In this document: piece after piece, positions 1 to 6,838 of the stretch
How positions within the stretch are numbered: position 1 is the stretch's first letter
Layout: every line of letters starts with the position of its first letter
Program-made: the position numbers and the translations under genes
Assembly: GCF_047124445.1 (NCBI RefSeq)
Contig: NZ_CP138921.1
Span: forward strand, 1,426,001 to 1,490,000
Reading direction: 5' to 3'
Source: Shimia sp047124445
Lineage (GTDB): Bacteria > Pseudomonadota > Alphaproteobacteria > Rhodobacterales > Rhodobacteraceae
Length of the DNA stretch: 64,000 bases
The notes under the pieces: model-generated
The model's database searches: none
What the model was told of the DNA's origin: nothing
The model's input: the letters and a program-made list of their open reading frames with translations, nothing else

Positions 1-350
1 AGCGGCAAGACCTCCCGCGCCACTTGCACAACTTCGGATCCACCCAAGTCCAACGCTGGAATATCTCTGTCGCATGGCAACCTCAGTACGGCCTGCCGCA
101 GTCCCAACTGCTCCGCCGCCTCCCCGGCCAACCGCACCAGCGCATCTTCGCTGCTAGCCCCAGCACCAGACACCGGCGTGCCATCCGGCAACACACCGCC
201 CGCGACCACCATCTTAGGCACCGCCTTGGGGCAACCGACAAATACATAGTCCAACTGCGCCAACACCCCGCGGCAAAACGCCGGGACTTCCTCAGGCAGC
301 GCCATCTCTCCGCCCAATGGCCGTTCAAACTCACGCAACGCCGTGAACAT
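1..350 (-). CDS. YcaO-like protein, N-terminal fragment (runs off the left edge)
   Basis: An open frame on the minus strand starts at ATG 350 and runs without a stop through position 1, giving 117 residues of an N-terminus. The segment GAGASSEDALVRLAGEAAEQ around residues 62-81 resembles the glycine-rich strand and helix of YcaO proteins (G-x-G-x-S-x-x-x-A-x-x-x-x-x-x-E-A-x-E), where ATP-binding glutamates lie. YcaO enzymes use ATP to cyclise or thioamidate peptide backbones, usually in RiPP or TfuA-linked pathways. The gene is divergent from the protease gene that starts at 498, with 147 bp between the starts. The diagnostic C-terminal half is outside the window, so the family call is an inference from one motif. 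That this is a real coding frame is more secure. Confidence 0.5.
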   Translation of the reverse strand, partial: MFTALREFERPLGGEMALPEEVPAFCRGVLAQLDYVFVGCPKAVPKMVVAGGVLPDGTPVSGAGASSEDALVRLAGEAAEQLGLRQAVLRLPCDRDIPALDLGGSEVVQVAREVLP

Positions 351-497
351 TCTACCCCGATTCCCCCTAAGCGCGCCGTTTCCCACACAAATCCCACTAC
401 CTCACAGCCAACAATTCAAGGCGATTAACGCAAATCACGCAAGAATAACGGTGGGTTTGGCAAGTTTGTTTCAAAGACGACAAATGAGGAGGTTCCA

Positions 498-1886
498 ATG
501 TCCCGCCCCCGCCCAACAGAGAGCACATCCGCCGCGCAAACCGCCGCCATCGACGCCCGCCAGGACGCACTGGAGGCCCTGCGCGAGATGTACCGAGACC
601 GCGCCGATGTGACCGGCTATGACATTGGGTTCAAGCGGGTTGGCGGTCTGGCCACCACCAAAGTCTGCCTGCGGGTGCATGTCACCTCCAAACTTCCGGA
701 AGATGAACTGGACCCCGCCAAACGCATTGTGCGTCGCATCAATGGATTTCCGGTGGATGTGGTCACCAGCACCTACAAGGTGCACCGGGATCAGGGCGAC
801 AGCCAAAACACCTACGCCGCCACGCTTTTGTCCGGCAGCCCCTGCCAACGGCGCGGCGCCAATGCCGGCACCATAGGTGCCATTGCCATTGACCGCGCCA
901 GTGGCAAAGCCGGCATCCTGTCCAACTGGCACGTGTTGTCCTCCCCGGAAGGCGCCGACAGCGATCTGGTCTATGGGCACAGCACAGCTGATCTGCCGAT
1001 CGCGCGGCTGAACAAATCCATGTTGTCGCGCCACGGCGATGCCGCCTTTGCCACGCTCACCGGTGCGACCCCATGGCATCCGACTTTAAAACAGCTCAAC
1101 CTGCCTTTGACCGGCGTGGCACCGACTGCACTGGGGCGAATCCTGTGCAAATTCGGCCGTACCACCGGCCTGACCCGCGCGCGGGTGGACGGCATTGGCA
1201 CCTACAAGGTGGTGCATACGCAGCGCAACGGCCGCAGCAAAACCGTGGAGATCGACGGCTTCCGACTGATCCCGCAAGACCTCGCCGCCCCGCATGCGAC
1301 GCTCACCCTGCCCGGGGACAGCGGCGCTTGCTGGATTGACCCGGACACAGGTGATGCGGTTGGTCTGCATATGGCAGGCGAAGGCGAGGACTGGCCCGGG
1401 GGAGACTGCGCGCTAGCCTGTCATATGGATCGGGTGATGGAACGTCTGGACCTGCGGCTTGCCACACTTTGTGATCTAAACTCTGCCACCGGAGGCCCAT
1501 CCGATGCCGCAAAATCCGTCTCCGCCTTGCACATGGTGCCAGGTATGATGCGCCCGGCCGCAGCCTTTGCCCCGCAAACTGTCGGGGATCCCAGCCGCAT
1601 TTTCAGTGTGCAGGGCAACATTTGGACCGAGTTTCTCAACACCATGCTGGCACAGCACCCCGAGTTTGCCCAAATCCCGTTCGACATCGAAGACGCGGTT
1701 GCCGACTACTTCGGCTACGGCACATCCGGAGAAGCGCTGCACGCCATAGTGCTCGCCTCTTCTGCGTTCCTGCGCGACGGCGCCGTGCCAGATCAGGACA
1801 TTCTCACCAAAGAAGTGACCTTCCGAGGGGTCTGCTTCCGCATCGCCGAAGCTTACCGAGCCCGCGGCTATTGTGTGACCGCCTAG
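498..1886 (+). CDS. NAL1-type trypsin-like serine protease
   Basis: 462 residues with no signal peptide. AGGAGG stands 6 nt before ATG 498. The N-terminal module (about residues 40-92: GFKRVGG, VHVTSKLPEDEL, GFPVDVV) is the 'G-x-K-x-x-G-x-x-T ... K-x-P' pre-domain seen in bacterial NAL1-like peptidases. A chymotrypsin-fold triad can be placed at His145 (SNWHVL), Asp181 (HGDAAF) and Ser275 (LPGDSGACW). A C-terminal region of about 120 residues (from about 340) is predicted to be largely helical and I do not recognise it. It probably acts in the cytoplasm and its substrate is unknown. It is divergent from a YcaO-like gene, which suggests, without proving, a shared peptide-processing role. Two small hairpins follow the stop. 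Confidence 0.75.
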   Translation: MSRPRPTESTSAAQTAAIDARQDALEALREMYRDRADVTGYDIGFKRVGGLATTKVCLRVHVTSKLPEDELDPAKRIVRRINGFPVDVVTSTYKVHRDQGDSQNTYAATLLSGSPCQRRGANAGTIGAIAIDRASGKAGILSNWHVLSSPEGADSDLVYGHSTADLPIARLNKSMLSRHGDAAFATLTGATPWHPTLKQLNLPLTGVAPTALGRILCKFGRTTGLTRARVDGIGTYKVVHTQRNGRSKTVEIDGFRLIPQDLAAPHATLTLPGDSGACWIDPDTGDAVGLHMAGEGEDWPGGDCALACHMDRVMERLDLRLATLCDLNSATGGPSDAAKSVSALHMVPGMMRPAAAFAPQTVGDPSRIFSVQGNIWTEFLNTMLAQHPEFAQIPFDIEDAVADYFGYGTSGEALHAIVLASSAFLRDGAVPDQDILTKEVTFRGVCFRIAEAYRARGYCVTA

Positions 1887-1914
1887 GTCCGAGAGCCGAC
1901 GGACACGTCTTGTT

Positions 1915-1974
1915 GATGGGTCATCCCCCCATCGACATCCATTGACGCACTCACATCCCCATAGGTGCGTCAAT
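1915..1974. terminator. Two consecutive hairpins after the protease gene
   Basis: A 6-bp stem (GATGGG 1915-1920 with CCCATC 1928-1933) is followed by a perfect 10-bp stem (ATTGACGCAC 1941-1950 with GTGCGTCAAT 1965-1974, loop 14). No T-run follows, so this is not a classical intrinsic terminator. A role in 3'-end stabilisation, Rho-dependent termination or as an operator is possible. The remaining DNA to 2087 shows no coding sequence, only a run of nine G at 2079-2087. Confidence 0.4.
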
Positions 1975-2087
1975 CTTCGGGGTGGTTGCAGGGTCTGTCC
2001 TCCCTCAACCGCCCCACATTTCCGACACAGGACAAAGCCCCGCACAGCAGCGCAGTAAGTTTGGCGAGAAGAATAAAAGGGGGGGGG

Positions 2088-2164
2088 TGGTACCGCCTCT
2101 CCGGCTCGAACGGAGGACCCCTGGTTCCACAAACCAGTGCTCTAACCAACTGAGCTAAGGCGGC
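2088..2164 (-). tRNA. tRNA-His (GTG), CCA encoded
   Basis: The minus strand folds into a complete cloverleaf: acceptor GCCGCCT/AGGCGGT, D arm GCTC/GAGC, anticodon arm CTGGT-TTGTGGA-ACCAG with anticodon GTG, T arm CTCCG-TTCGAGC-CGGAG. The discriminator is A73, base 72 is U, the base encoded at -1 is U, and CCA is encoded. Most bacteria have G-1 paired with C73 in tRNA-His. A subgroup of alphaproteobacteria including Caulobacter lacks G-1, and its HisRS reads A73, U72 and the anticodon. This gene fits that exception. Confidence 0.97.
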
Positions 2165-2206
2165 AACAAGGGCGGTTTACCGTCCCCGTTCGGGGGATGC
2201 AAGCAC

Positions 2207-2695
2207 CTAAAATGTAATTTTGTAGGTTTGTTCGATCAGACTGCACCCAAAGCTTGTCACCGGCTTCTCCGCCTCAAGCGCAAAGCCGTTTTTTTCATAA
2301 AGCGCACAGGCTGCGGCGTGGCTTTTGTGGGTCCAGAGCGTCATCCCGTCATAGCCCACGCCCCGCGCAAACCCCAAACATGTGTCCAACAGATGCTGCC
2401 CCAGGCCGAATCCCCGCGCCTGCGGTAGCACCAGAAACAGACGCAGCTTGGCCCAGCTCGGTTGCGGACTTTCCACACAGAATATGCTGCCCAACCGGTG
2501 CCCGTCATGCGCCGCCACCCAGCCGCGCTCGCGCACATCATCATGTTCCAGCAGGAACCGGCGCAGAATGGTCTCCACTAAGGGTCCAAAACTGTCGTCA
2601 AACCCCTCGTCCCGCGCATAGAGCGTGGCATGGGCCTCTACCAGCCAATCGAGATCCGCCTCCGCAAAGGGACGCAGCGTGATATTGCCAATCAT
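2207..2695 (-). CDS. GNAT-family N-acetyltransferase
   Basis: 162 residues with the GNAT layout: N-terminal MIGNITLRPFAEADLDWLVE, a central strand-rich part, and the acetyl-CoA pyrophosphate-binding motif PQARGFGLGQHLL (R/Q-x-x-G-x-G/A) near residue 93. It ends in the usual late motif, YEKNGF. It transfers an acetyl group from acetyl-CoA to an amine of an unidentified substrate in the cytoplasm. It stands alone, upstream of tRNA-His on the same strand and divergent from the small gene at 2828. Confidence 0.85.
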   Translation of the reverse strand: MIGNITLRPFAEADLDWLVEAHATLYARDEGFDDSFGPLVETILRRFLLEHDDVRERGWVAAHDGHRLGSIFCVESPQPSWAKLRLFLVLPQARGFGLGQHLLDTCLGFARGVGYDGMTLWTHKSHAAACALYEKNGFALEAEKPVTSFGCSLIEQTYKITF

Positions 2696-2827
2696 GATCG
2701 CTCCCCCGTCCGTTCTGGACGCACCACCAACCGCAGTATTCTTGCCTTTGGTCCCCGATCACGATACCCGATTTCCCAACGTAAGAGAACGCGCCCCGCG
2801 GGGCCCCACATCCGCCAGGAGACAGAC

Positions 2828-3016
2828 ATGGGCATCAACACCGAAAGCGACATCGAAGCCAACCTGCAAATCGGCCCGACAGATCAGGGCTTTGTGCGGA
2901 TTTACATCGAAGGGGCAGGCATTGAGATCCCAATGGATTTTGATCCCGAAGAAGCCGAAGAAATTGCCGAAGAAATCCGTGCGGCCGCTGCCACCGCGCG
3001 CCAGATGGCAAAGTAA
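2828..3016 (+). CDS. DUF6324-like small acidic protein
   Basis: A 62-residue acidic protein. A longer upstream reading of this frame exists, but ATG 2828 is preceded by AGGAGA at the right distance and begins a compact conserved-looking sequence. It has a strand-rich first half (FVRIYIEGAGIEIPMDF) and an acidic then alanine-rich C-terminal helix (PEEAEEIAEEIRAAAATARQ). I match it to the small Rhodobacteraceae family DUF6324 from memory; its function is unknown. It is followed directly by the first copy of the bipartite intergenic repeat. Confidence 0.75.
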   Translation: MGINTESDIEANLQIGPTDQGFVRIYIEGAGIEIPMDFDPEEAEEIAEEIRAAAATARQMAK

Positions 3017-3023
3017 ACGCACA

Positions 3024-3090
3024 GGAGGGGCCAGCCCCTCCGCCGCAGCACGCTGCACCTCTTCCCCGGGATATTTGGGGACTGAGAATG
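3024..3090 (+). repeat. Bipartite intergenic repeat, copy 1
   Basis: Hairpin GGAGGGGC/GCCCCTCC (3024-3041) is followed after about 22 nt by the core CCCCGGGATATTTGGGG (3064-3080) and the tail ACTGAGAAT. It fills the gap between the convergent genes ending at 3016 and 3098. Five related copies occur elsewhere in the window. Confidence 0.85.
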
Positions 3091-3097
3091 TTCAGGG

Positions 3098-3283
3098 TCA
3101 GGTGAGGATTTCGCCTGGCCCTTTGAGTTCAAATCCGGTGATCTCAAATTCATAGTACCCGTTGCGGTCGCCTTTTTCTGCGCGCGCAATCAGTTTGCCT
3201 TCTGTGTTGTGGAACACCGCATGCACGGTATGGATCGCGCGGTAACACCAATCGCCATCCGGATAGTAAAACTTGACCATCAT
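3098..3283 (-). CDS. Small uncharacterised protein in the mmcB operon
   Basis: 61 residues (starting MMVKFYYPDGDWCYRAIHT), rich in aromatic and charged residues with predicted beta structure and no membrane segment. I do not recognise the family. Its ATG overlaps the mmcB stop by 4 nt (3280-3283), so it is probably translationally coupled to mmcB and, with it, under the LexA box at 3765-3779. That makes it a candidate DNA-damage-inducible small protein. It ends just before repeat copy 1. Confidence 0.7.
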   Translation of the reverse strand: MMVKFYYPDGDWCYRAIHTVHAVFHNTEGKLIARAEKGDRNGYYEFEITGFELKGPGEILT

Positions 3284-3753
3284 AGGCCGTCCTCCTCATT
3301 TGGCATCGGCGACAGCTTGGGATCGCGAAAGCGCTGAAGACGCCGCGCCGCGTCGGTGGCAAACTTCTGGATCATCTTTTTACGCCGCGCCGGGGCCAGC
3401 TTGTCCTCCGGCGCCATGCGAATGATTTCCGCGTCATAAGCATCTGCAAAGATCAGCCCCGTGCCCTCCGGCAACAAATCGGTCGGAAACTCCGTGTCCA
3501 CCGCCCAGAAATACCGATCACACCACTCCAGATAGCCCTGCCATTTGTTGTCAGATTGAAAATCGGCCCGGCTGGATTTGCATTCAATCACCCAAAGCTC
3601 GCCTTTGGGCCCCAGCGCCATCACATCCACGCGCAAGCCCCGCGCCGGCACAAACTCCTCAATCGAGACATAGCCATGGCTGCGCAGGTGGCGACTAACT
3701 CCACGGGCAAGCAATTGGCCGGGCTGCAAGGCGATGAGGGATGTGTCTTCCAT
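3280..3753 (-). CDS. mmcB: MmcB-family DNA repair protein (PD-(D/E)XK-like)
   Basis: 157 residues. The centre carries RVDVMAL (Asp) followed by WVIECKSSRADFQSD (Glu-Cys-Lys), the D...E-x-K arrangement of PD-(D/E)XK nuclease folds, then WQGYLEWCDRYFWAV typical of the family. MmcB is known from Caulobacter as an SOS-regulated gene needed for mitomycin C resistance. A perfect LexA box (3765-3779) lies 11 nt before the start codon. It heads a two-gene operon with the 61-residue protein at 3098. Its biochemical activity remains inferred from the fold. Confidence 0.9.
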   Translation of the reverse strand: MEDTSLIALQPGQLLARGVSRHLRSHGYVSIEEFVPARGLRVDVMALGPKGELWVIECKSSRADFQSDNKWQGYLEWCDRYFWAVDTEFPTDLLPEGTGLIFADAYDAEIIRMAPEDKLAPARRKKMIQKFATDAARRLQRFRDPKLSPMPNEEDGL

Positions 3754-3764
3754 GAGGGTAGCGT

Positions 3765-3779
3765 GAACATTTGGAGAAC
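3765..3779. promoter_or_regulatory. LexA (SOS) box of mmcB
   Basis: GAACATTTGGAGAAC is an exact GAAC-N7-GAAC (GTTC-N7-GTTC on the other strand), the direct-repeat LexA operator known for alphaproteobacteria. It lies just upstream of mmcB, where bound LexA would block the promoter. Confidence 0.85.
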
Positions 3780-3950
3780 AAATTGCAAGGGGCGATTTGC
3801 GCCCCCTGCCCCTTGCACCGTCCCTGCGCTGCGCCTAGATAGAGGGTCGGCGGGTGCTGCCCTTCTCGTGATACGGTTGCATTCCGGTGGCCTTAAGCAA
3901 TTCCGAGGGAGCTGGCTCTGTCCTGGTCCTGGCCTGGTTACCTGGCGCCC

Positions 3951-3966
3951 ACCTGTATATACAGGT
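3951..3966. promoter_or_regulatory. Perfect 16-bp palindrome ACCTGTATATACAGGT
   Basis: A loop-less palindrome in the 260-bp gap between the ATP-grasp gene and mmcB, about 200 bp upstream of mmcB. The symmetry suggests a dimeric regulator site. It resembles a lux box (ACCTGT...ACAGGT) and a gamma-proteobacterial LexA site (CTGT...ACAG), but the spacing is 4 bp too short for either. The regulator is unknown. Confidence 0.4.
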
Positions 3967-4013
3967 CCTCGGGAATGAGATAACCACACGGCTGCGTTTG
4001 CGGGCCCGCCACT

Positions 4014-4799
4014 TTACACCTCACACAGTCGCTCTATTGCATGGATCAAAGGCTCCAAGTCCGCTGCATAGAAGCCGGCGGCATTGATGCCGTTTGTCTC
4101 GATAATACGCAGTCCTCTTTCTGTTCGACAAATATCCATCACGTAAGCAGGCGCATACCCACTGTTAAGCTGCGCCATCTTCTGTCCAAAACGAAGTGCG
4201 TCCTCCGGTATGTCATGCACATAGCCAACCTGCCCCGACTGCTTGTAGCGCGAGTAGGTGACAATGCAGTCCGCAACCACCCAAAGGCGCCATTCCTCGT
4301 CAATGGCTTGCGGTTCTGTCAACATGACCATCGTGTCCGCCCGCAGGGAGCCAACCGGCAGTTCATCTTCTGGCAAGGCGGCTACGCGCGCCGACAAATC
4401 CGCAATCTCTTGAGCCGCCATCACCCGCCCAGGGATTTCTTTGCTATCTTCCACCGGTCGTAAAAACCAAAGCCTGTCCACCCCATCGAGACGACTTGCG
4501 CACTCGCCAAACGGCATCACCTGCGCATCCGCGCCATTTAGCAAAAACGGATGCCAAACAGACTGCTGAAGAAACGGTGCGATACGGAATACTCCAGGTT
4601 TTAACCCCTGTGCTTCAGCATATTTCCACATACTATAAGCCCCGAACAAGACCACGGCCTGCGGATCCTTAATCACCGGCGGAGGCGCCAGTTCTCCTAC
4701 AAACGGTACAATTTTGTGCCAACTGACATCTCGCCCCAATGACGTGAGCGCATCCCCAAGTTTCCGTGTGTCTTCAAAATCTTGCAGCACCCATTGCAT
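4014..4799 (-). CDS. ATP-grasp domain protein, R2K-clade-like
   Basis: 261 residues from ATG 4799; an upstream in-frame ATG at 4856 would add 19 unlikely residues. The C-terminal two thirds have ATP-grasp features: WFLRPVEDSKEIPG, then EEWRLWVVADCIVTYSRYK, and YVMDICRTERGLRIIETNGI, where the Asp and the late Glu/Asn would bind Mg-ATP. The pattern matches the R2K clade (DUF4343), which is often carried by phages or lone in genomes. It presumably ligates an amino acid or peptide to an unknown acceptor. Its base composition is slightly more AT-rich than its neighbours, which may suggest acquisition. Confidence 0.75.
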   Translation of the reverse strand: MQWVLQDFEDTRKLGDALTSLGRDVSWHKIVPFVGELAPPPVIKDPQAVVLFGAYSMWKYAEAQGLKPGVFRIAPFLQQSVWHPFLLNGADAQVMPFGECASRLDGVDRLWFLRPVEDSKEIPGRVMAAQEIADLSARVAALPEDELPVGSLRADTMVMLTEPQAIDEEWRLWVVADCIVTYSRYKQSGQVGYVHDIPEDALRFGQKMAQLNSGYAPAYVMDICRTERGLRIIETNGINAAGFYAADLEPLIHAIERLCEV

Positions 4800-4922
4800 G
4801 TTGTGCACCTGTATTTCAAATCTCTTGCACGATAGACAGACACAACCCCGCGTCAATCAATCCTCACAAATTCAAATTAGAATGCAGCTATTGATTGTCC
4901 CGTTGCAAAGTAAATCTCTTGC

Positions 4923-5819
4923 TCATTCCGGCTCTAGCCCACTTGCCTCCAGCATGTCATCCGGCTCCACGTGAATTGTCGTGCGTGCCTCGGGAATTTG
5001 CGCCTGAATGCTGTCCTCAATCGCGTCGCAGATCTCATGGGCGCGGTGCACGGTCATGTGTCCATCAACCACCAGATGAAACTCGATGAACACCACCCGA
5101 CCAGCGCGCCGTGTTCTCAGGTCATGAATTTGCAAAGCACCTTGGGAGGCCCCTCGCACAGCGGTCTCAATCACCTCACGTTCCTCGGACGCCACCGACG
5201 AATCCATCAGATCACCGGCGGAGGAGACCACAACTTTCCAGCCTTCTCGGAGAATGTTGAGCGCCACCACAGCCGCAAGAAGTGAGTCCAGGATGTGCCA
5301 CTCGGTCACAGCAACCAGCATCAATCCCACCAAAACACCTGCCGTGGTCCAAACGTCTGTCATCAAGTGACGCCCGTTGGCCTCCAGTGCAGGCGAGCGC
5401 CGCTTTTGCCCTGCCCCAATCAAGACCCGCGCCCAAACGAAGTTCAGCACCAGAGCAACACCGCTCACGCCCAAACCAATGGCACCGATCTCCGGGTGGG
5501 CCGTCGCACCAAGGGCCATCACAGCCTCCTGCAAAATCAAGACCGCCGCCACCACAATGAGCGAGCCTTCGGCAATGGCAGAGAAATTCTCTGCCTTGTG
5601 ATGCCCAAAGGGATGCCCTTTGTCCGCCGGCCGTTCCGCAAACCAAATTGCCCCCCAAGCCAACACGGCCCCGGCCACATTCACAAAGGATTCCATCGCA
5701 TCGGAATACAGAGCAACTGACCCGGTGAGGCGCCAGGCGACGATTTTCATAGCAAGCACAGCAAGCGCGACAAGGATGCTACCCGTGGCCAGAGCCTGAG
5801 AGGAAAGTCTACGTGCCAC
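4923..5819 (-). CDS. Cation diffusion facilitator (CDF) metal exporter
   Basis: 298 residues with six predicted membrane segments and the CDF signature in TM2 (ALYSDAMESFVNVAG), followed by the HPFGHHKAENFSAIAEG loop. The C-terminal cytoplasmic domain (VVFIEFHLVVDGHMTVHRAHEI) is the ferredoxin-like metal-sensing fold. It would export a divalent cation (Zn, Fe, Co or Mn) by proton antiport across the inner membrane; the substrate cannot be read from sequence. A 9-bp inverted repeat (5882-5918) lies in its upstream region. Confidence 0.9.
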   Translation of the reverse strand: MARRLSSQALATGSILVALAVLAMKIVAWRLTGSVALYSDAMESFVNVAGAVLAWGAIWFAERPADKGHPFGHHKAENFSAIAEGSLIVVAAVLILQEAVMALGATAHPEIGAIGLGVSGVALVLNFVWARVLIGAGQKRRSPALEANGRHLMTDVWTTAGVLVGLMLVAVTEWHILDSLLAAVVALNILREGWKVVVSSAGDLMDSSVASEEREVIETAVRGASQGALQIHDLRTRRAGRVVFIEFHLVVDGHMTVHRAHEICDAIEDSIQAQIPEARTTIHVEPDDMLEASGLEPE

Positions 5820-5881
5820 GAGCCTGAAAACACCTGTATTTTTGGATTTCTAACGTCTCCTGCACTGTTGCCCGTCTTTGA

Positions 5882-5918
5882 GGTGTCGCACAACCCGCGA
5901 GGTGACACCTGCGACACC
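5882..5918. promoter_or_regulatory. Nested inverted repeat upstream of the CDF gene
   Basis: GGTGTCGCA (5882-5890) and TGCGACACC (5910-5918) are exact complements 19 nt apart, and the loop contains a further dyad GGTGACACC (5901-5909). It lies 63-99 bp upstream of the CDF start and also upstream of the divergent arsR. It could be an operator for the exporter; no regulator is identifiable. Confidence 0.45.
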
Positions 5919-5943
5919 CTTCCCCCAAAACCCCTGAACATGC

Positions 5944-5992
5944 TTGACTCAATACCAAATGGTATCATATATATTGAGATACCAAATGGTAT
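5944..5992 (+). promoter_or_regulatory. arsR promoter with twin ATACC-AAAT-GGTAT operators
   Basis: Two identical 14-bp palindromes ATACCAAATGGTAT (5952-5965 and 5979-5992) stand 27 bp apart. A candidate -35 TTGACT (5944-5949) and -10 TATATA (5968-5973, spacer 18) lie such that the first palindrome fills the spacer and the second covers the likely transcription start. This is the expected layout for autorepression by the ArsR-type protein encoded at 6011. Confidence 0.75.
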
Positions 5993-6010
5993 CACTTGAG
6001 CGAGACAGCT

Positions 6011-6355
6011 ATGCCCGACGCCTTACAACCCGTGTTCCGCGCCCTTGGCGACCCTACCCGTCGCGACATCCTGCGCCTGTTAGGCCAGGAACCCATGACC
6101 ATCGCAGAGGTGGCCGACAACTTTGCCATGACCCGCGCCGCCGTGAAGAAACACCTTGTGGTGCTCAGCGACGGTGGGTTGATCACCGTTGCCCCGCGCG
6201 GCCGGGAAAAAGTCAATTCTCTCAACGCATTGGCGCTCAAACCTGCGTTGGAGTGGATGGGCTGGTTTGACCAGTTCTGGGACGACCGTCTCGACGCATT
6301 GAAAACTGCAATTGAAAAGGAAACGACAGATGACACTGGACACAACAATGGCTGA
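6011..6355 (+). CDS. ArsR-family winged-helix repressor
   Basis: 114 residues from ATG 6011. A TTG at 5996 is also in frame but lies next to the operator and has no ribosome site. The opening FRALGDPTRRDILRLLGQ and the recognition part TIAEVADNFAMTRAAVKKHL are typical of ArsR regulators of the SRPBCC-linked type; no metal-binding cysteine motif is present. It overlaps the following AHSA1-like gene by 26 bp. This pairing is common and its ligand is generally unknown. It very likely binds the twin palindromes upstream. Confidence 0.9.
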   Translation: MPDALQPVFRALGDPTRRDILRLLGQEPMTIAEVADNFAMTRAAVKKHLVVLSDGGLITVAPRGREKVNSLNALALKPALEWMGWFDQFWDDRLDALKTAIEKETTDDTGHNNG

Positions 6356-6767
6356 ACTTTCTCAGGACACCACCATTCGCAAATCGGTCTTTCTGGCTGC
6401 GCCCAAGGCCCGCGTCTGGGAGTTCCTGACCAAAGCGGACCTGCTCAACGAATGGTTCCACCCCGCGGAACAGGACCTTGCTGAGGGGGAAGACTACACA
6501 CTGCGCTCGCAAAAAGACGGCGACCGCATGTGTTGGGGCAAAGTGGTCGAAGCTCGCCCGCATGACTACATGAAGTGGGATTTCACCGTTGGCCCGATGA
6601 ACGGCAGCATGAGCACTGTGGAGTGGGAACTGACTGAGGCCCCCGGCGGCACCCGCCTGACGTTGATCCACTCTGGCCTGCCTACCGACGTGGATGGATT
6701 TGGCCTTGTCATGGCTCTGGATAAAGGCTGGCACGGCTTCCTGTCCAATCTGCACAGCATGGAATGA
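6330..6767 (+). CDS. SRPBCC (AHSA1-like) domain protein
   Basis: 145 residues from ATG 6330 with AAAAGGA 8 nt upstream; a TTG at 6312 is a poorer choice. The START/SRPBCC pattern is visible: IRKSVFLAAPKARVWEFLT at the start, EWFHPAE, then WGKVVEARPHDYMKWDFT and WELTEAPGGTRLTLIHSG, ending in a long C-terminal helix. The fold makes a hydrophobic pocket for small ligands. It is cotranscribed with the ArsR repressor, so it is probably part of a ligand-responsive module whose substrate is unknown. Confidence 0.88.
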   Translation: MTLDTTMAELSQDTTIRKSVFLAAPKARVWEFLTKADLLNEWFHPAEQDLAEGEDYTLRSQKDGDRMCWGKVVEARPHDYMKWDFTVGPMNGSMSTVEWELTEAPGGTRLTLIHSGLPTDVDGFGLVMALDKGWHGFLSNLHSME

Positions 6768-6838
6768 CCCCGGTTGCGGCGGCCCTTGCGCCGCCGCGCC
6801 ACATCCCTAAGCTCGCTGGCAACTAAAAGGAGCCAGCC

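Noticed and set aside
2079..2087. Run of nine G as a phase-variable switch
   Set aside because: It lies in noncoding DNA beyond the tRNA-His 3' end and affects no reading frame or visible promoter.
3951..3966. Lux box / quorum-sensing operator
   Set aside because: Half-sites match but the 4-bp spacing is too short for LuxR-type sites, and no luxI/luxR gene lies in the window.
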